This document shows positions 6,614 to 9,195 of a stretch of DNA of 9,195 nt, piece by piece (position 1 is the first letter of the stretch; every line of letters begins with the position of its first letter). The notes beneath the pieces were generated by a model. The model was not told where the DNA came from. It did not search any database and saw only the letters and a list, made by a program, of their open reading frames with translations. Origin of the DNA: Pirellulales bacterium (GTDB lineage Bacteria > Planctomycetota > Planctomycetia > Pirellulales > Thermoguttaceae); contig JAUWHT010000274.1 of the NCBI GenBank assembly GCA_030605745.1, positions 1 through 9,195 on the forward strand. The letters run 5' to 3'. The position numbers were made by a program, and so were the translations under genes.

Positions 6614-6688
6614 TGGGCGTACTTGGATTCGAACCAAGGACCTCGTCCTTATCAGGGACGCGCTCTAAACCAACTGAGCTACACGCCC
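6614..6688 (-). tRNA. tRNA-Ile (anticodon GAU)
   Basis: The acceptor is GGGCGTG/TACGCCC with one G-T pair. The D arm is GCTC/GAGC with a 10-nt loop. The anticodon stem CGTCC/GGACG encloses CTGATAA, giving anticodon GAT. The T arm is CTTGG/CCAAG around TTCGAAT. The discriminator is A and there is no encoded CCA. Length is 75 nt. It is the first gene after the sigma-70 promoter at 6714-6741. Confidence 0.97.
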
Positions 6689-6713
6689 GACGCCGTCACT
6701 AAGGATAACTTGT

Positions 6714-6741
6714 ATTTTACATACCTCGGCCGGACTGTCAA
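6714..6741 (-). promoter_or_regulatory. Sigma-70-type promoter for tRNA-Ile/tRNA-Ala
   Basis: On the minus strand there is a perfect -35 TTGACA (6741-6736), a 16-bp spacer and a -10 TAAAAT (6719-6714). Transcription would start near 6706, about 18 nt before tRNA-Ile. Confidence 0.72.
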
Positions 6742-6814
6742 ACCCCGCTGTAGTCGTCATAATCGGCAAAACTTGCACAAACTTGTCATGTTCAAGCCCG
6801 GCTGGGGCCGAAAT

Positions 6815-6984
6815 ATAAAGCCGCGACCGTTGGTCGCGCCCAGATATGCCGGATCAACGCGAATGTCGAATATCGAACAAGGAATGTCGAAGGATGAATT
6901 CGTACTTCGGACATTCCTTGTTCGATATTCGATTATTTCAACGGTATTGGGCTTTAAGGGCGCGACCAACGGTCGCGGCTTTAT
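6815..6984. repeat. 170-bp nested inverted-repeat element with palindromic ends
   Basis: The outer arms at 6815-6841 and 6958-6984 are exact 27-bp reverse complements. They are copies 4 and 5 of the repeat family seen in the PgsW-like gene (core CGCGACC-GTT-GGTCGCG). Inside are perfect 23-bp arms at 6866-6888 and 6910-6932, beginning TCGAATATCGAACAAGG. Their stem continues inward through CGAAG/CTTCG with a one-base bulge. The element occupies most of the gap 6689-7006, which contains no other gene. Confidence 0.88.
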
Positions 6985-6993
6985 GTCCTGGAA

Positions 6994-7000
6994 GAAGGAG
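6994..7000 (+). promoter_or_regulatory. Ribosome binding site fixing the tlpA-like start
   Basis: GAAGGAG lies 6 nt before ATG 7007. It supports that start over the in-frame ATG at 6983, which falls inside the palindromic repeat and would put extra charged residues before the signal peptide. Confidence 0.8.
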
Positions 7001-7006
7001 TACCTC

Positions 7007-8905
7007 ATGAAGCTCATGACTGCGACTGACGCCTGTTGCCCGGTTCTGTTGGTTTTAGGCCTGCTCGGTCCGGCTTTGGGGGCATCGCCTTCGGCCGACC
7101 AGGCCCTGAAATTGACGCCCATTCAGCGGGGGGTAGACTTCGCCAGACCCACCGCACAGCAGGCCGCAAAGTGCAAAATCTCCGCCCGAAAGATCGGCCG
7201 CCACGTCGGTTGGGTCGTGGAAGACCCCGACGGGCTGGTCCTGCGGGAATTCGTCGATACCAACGGCGACAATGTGGTGGACCAGTGGTCCTACTTCAAG
7301 GACGGGATGGAGGTCTACCGCGACATCGACGCCGACTTCAACGGCAAGGCCGACCAGTACCGCTGGTTCCACACCGGCGGCAGCCGCTGGGCGGCGGACA
7401 AAAACGAAGACGGGCAAATCGACGCCTGGAAGACGATCTCGGCTGAAGAGGTGACCGCCGAGGTAATTGCCGCGCTGGCCGGCCGCGACGCGGAGCGATT
7501 CGGACGGTTGGCATTGACCTCTGACGAACTCCGGTCGCTCGGACTCGGCCGGCAGAAGGCTGAGAGTCTCTCGAAGAAGATCGGCCACCTGGCCAGCGAG
7601 TTCGGCAGCCTGGCCGCCCGGCAGAAGGCCGTTACACGGGACTCCCGCTGGGTCCAGTTCAGCGGGACCAGGCCGGGCACCGTTCCTGCCGGCACGGACG
7701 GCTCGACCAAGGATCTGCTGGCCTACGAAAACGTGGTGGCGATTTTTCGGACCGGCGACGAGCACGGCCAGGTGGAAATCGGTACACTGGTGAAGGTGGG
7801 CGACCGATGGCGGGTGATCGACGTCCCTCGGGTGATCTCCGAGGATCAAGCCGAGTCGCCATCCGCGGGGTTCTTCTTCCAGGCATCGGTCGTCAACCGT
7901 GGCAAGACGCCCACAGCCGGGCCGAGCGAGGAAGCCCAACAGCTACTGACCGACCTGGAAAAACTCGACCAGGCCGCCGACCGGGCCACCACAAGCGAGC
8001 AGAAGGCCCAGTTCAACGCCCGCCGGGCCGACTTGCTCGAACAGATCGCTGACAAGGCACGCAGCCCGGCGGATCGCGACATGTGGTTGCGGCAGTTGGC
8101 CGACACGATCAGCGTGGCAGTACAGTCGGGCGTGTATCCGGACGGTGCGGAGCGCCTGGAGATGTTGTTCGGGAAGTTGAAGGACAGCGACGCTGATAAG
8201 GACCTGGCCGCCTACGTGAAGTTCCGTCAACTTACGGCCGAGTATGGCTTGAGCCTGCAAGCGTCGAAGCCGGACTTTGCCAAAATCCAGACCAAGTGGC
8301 TGGAGACCCTAGAGCAATATGTGGCCGATTACCCGGCCAGCCCCGACGCTGCCGAGGCGATGCTCCAGTTGGCGATTGCCCAGGAGTTTGCCGGCCAGGA
8401 GGACAAGGCCAAGAAGTGGTACGGCCGGATTGTCAAGGATTTTCCGGACTCGCCGGCAGCCAAGAAAGCGGCCGGTGCTCGAACCCGGCTCGACTCGGTC
8501 GGCAAGACCATTACGCTTGTCGGCAGCAGTCTGTCGGGCGGGCAAGTCGATCTGGCCAAGTACCGCGGCCGCGTGGTGCTGATCCAGTACTGGGCCACCT
8601 GGTGCGAGCCGTGCAAGCGTGACATGCCGCTGCTGAAAGAGTTGCTCTCGAAGTACGACGGCTCGTTGAGCGTGATCGGTGTCAGCCTCGACAACAGCCG
8701 CAAGGACCTTGCCGATTACCTGGCCGAGAACCGCTTGCCCTGGCCGCAGATTTTCGAGAAAGGCGGGCTGGACAGCCGCCCGGCCAACCAGTTGGGCATC
8801 CTCACCCTGCCGACGATGATCCTCCTCGACCAGCAAGGCAAGGTAGTCAACCGTAACGTCCAGACCTCAGAGTTAGCCAGCGAGCTAAAGAAGCTGATCC
8901 GCTAA
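7007..8905 (+). CDS. Secreted TlpA/ResA-like thioredoxin protein with long N-terminal region
   Basis: This 632-residue exported protein begins with a signal peptide (about 1-25, hydrophobic VLLVLGLLGPALG). Residues 84-140 contain three acidic, Asp/Asn-rich repeats (DTNGDNVVDQW, DADFNGKADQYRW, DKNEDGQIDAWK) resembling calcium-binding EF-hand or dockerin loops, each followed by an aromatic residue. A central region (about 145-430) is rich in helices, with a possible coiled coil near 305-350. A TPR-like stretch follows at about 425-495 (WLETLEQYVADYPASPDAAE and WYGRIVKDFPDSP). The C-terminal 500-632 is a thioredoxin fold of the TlpA/ResA/AhpC-TSA type, with the redox motif WCEPC (C533, C536), a cis-proline in LTLPTM (P602) and YWATW before the active site. 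Family members reduce or exchange disulfides of exported proteins, for example in cytochrome c maturation. The partner here is unknown. It diverges from the tRNA/pgs block, and no operon partner is seen before the window ends. Confidence 0.88.
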   Translation: MKLMTATDACCPVLLVLGLLGPALGASPSADQALKLTPIQRGVDFARPTAQQAAKCKISARKIGRHVGWVVEDPDGLVLREFVDTNGDNVVDQWSYFKDGMEVYRDIDADFNGKADQYRWFHTGGSRWAADKNEDGQIDAWKTISAEEVTAEVIAALAGRDAERFGRLALTSDELRSLGLGRQKAESLSKKIGHLASEFGSLAARQKAVTRDSRWVQFSGTRPGTVPAGTDGSTKDLLAYENVVAIFRTGDEHGQVEIGTLVKVGDRWRVIDVPRVISEDQAESPSAGFFFQASVVNRGKTPTAGPSEEAQQLLTDLEKLDQAADRATTSEQKAQFNARRADLLEQIADKARSPADRDMWLRQLADTISVAVQSGVYPDGAERLEMLFGKLKDSDADKDLAAYVKFRQLTAEYGLSLQASKPDFAKIQTKWLETLEQYVADYPASPDAAEAMLQLAIAQEFAGQEDKAKKWYGRIVKDFPDSPAAKKAAGARTRLDSVGKTITLVGSSLSGGQVDLAKYRGRVVLIQYWATWCEPCKRDMPLLKELLSKYDGSLSVIGVSLDNSRKDLADYLAENRLPWPQIFEKGGLDSRPANQLGILTLPTMILLDQQGKVVNRNVQTSELASELKKLIR

Positions 8906-9195
8906 ACCCGGATTATTCATGAGCGTTATGATTATTGACGTAACAACTTGCGGCGCAGCAACTTGTGTACACACCCCTCGATGGCGATATGCGCGGCCCG
9001 TGTAGCGGCTGGGCTTGCCCCGCGCGTTGTTTGGTGGCCAATTCGCTCCATGCTAACGCGCTGGGCAAGCCCGATTTTCCGCAGGTTGTTTTTTCTGCTA
9101 AGACGATGGCAGTTGGGAACTGGGCGGCCGGGGCGAAAAAAAGGTTGAAAATCCGATAAATGTTAAAATAGGTAAACTTGCGCTGTGGAGCCTTT
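8906..9195. other. Gene-free 3' region with an 18-bp inverted repeat
   Basis: No ORF here has a convincing start signal or family resemblance. The main structure is an inverted repeat: GGGCTTGCCCCGCGCGTT (9011-9028) against AACGCGCTGGGCAAGCCC (9055-9072), 17 of 18 positions complementary, with 26 bp between the arms. The last 50 bases are AT-rich and could precede a gene beyond the window, but I cannot fit a good promoter. Confidence 0.55.

Noticed and set aside
6689..7006. rRNA genes linked to the tRNA pair
   Set aside because: Neither side of the tRNAs contains any rRNA-like sequence; the flanks are repeats and protein genes.
6623..8905. A 760-residue version of the tlpA-like protein starting upstream
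   Set aside because: The extra N-terminus is translated tRNA antisense and repeat DNA. ATG 7007 has a strong ribosome binding site and opens directly with a signal peptide.
8948..9159. Two small overlapping + strand ORFs after the tlpA-like gene
   Set aside because: Neither has a ribosome binding site or family resemblance, and both run through the inverted repeat at 9011-9072.

Overview
The window looks like a chromosomal segment of a planctomycete, probably of the Pirellulales type, or a close relative. The reasons are a PEP-CTERM sorting tail (TPEPST, hydrophobic stretch, RRRR), high GC content, a tRNA-Ile/tRNA-Ala pair not attached to rRNA genes, a secreted TlpA/ResA-type thioredoxin with a long N-terminal extension, and abundant intergenic palindromic repeats. 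The assignment is inferred from gene content and style; no marker gene is present.

Layout. Positions 1-252 hold no gene, only a strong hairpin at 42-65. Positions 253-1507 (+) are an ISL3-type transposase broken by a +1 frameshift near 603. Positions 1508-1789 are empty to my eye. Positions 1790-2026 (+) are the orphan C-terminus of a PEP-CTERM protein. Positions 2027-2307 are a repeat-filled gap: a 15-bp inverted repeat nested between two 19-bp direct repeats. From 6317 down to 2308, all on the minus strand, runs a tight four-gene cluster: pgsB (Mur-ligase-like poly-gamma-glutamate synthase), pgsC (its membrane partner), a PgsW-like poly-gamma-glutamate system protein, and galM (aldose 1-epimerase). 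The junctions are TAATG, GTGA and a 10-bp gap, so one transcript is likely. Upstream of pgsB is a good sigma-54 -24/-12 match. Further upstream, on the same strand, are tRNA-Ala(UGC) and tRNA-Ile(GAU), with a perfect 44-bp palindrome between them and a clear sigma-70 promoter before tRNA-Ile. Diverging from them, 7007-8905 (+) encodes a secreted TlpA/ResA-like protein. Positions 8906-9195 contain no convincing gene but do hold an imperfect 18-bp inverted repeat.

How the parts work together. PgsB and PgsC are the catalytic core that makes poly-gamma-glutamate, and the PgsW-like protein is probably an accessory membrane protein. No pgsA/capA (export or anchoring) gene is present in the window. 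GalM is co-transcribed by position but has no known link to the polymer.

The most unusual signal is a 27-bp palindromic repeat family with a CGCGACC-NNN-GGTCGCG core and five copies in the window. Two tandem copies and one inverted copy are read in frame as the C-terminal tail and stop codon of the PgsW-like gene. Two more copies form perfect 27-bp inverted ends of a 170-bp nested element just upstream of the tlpA-like gene.
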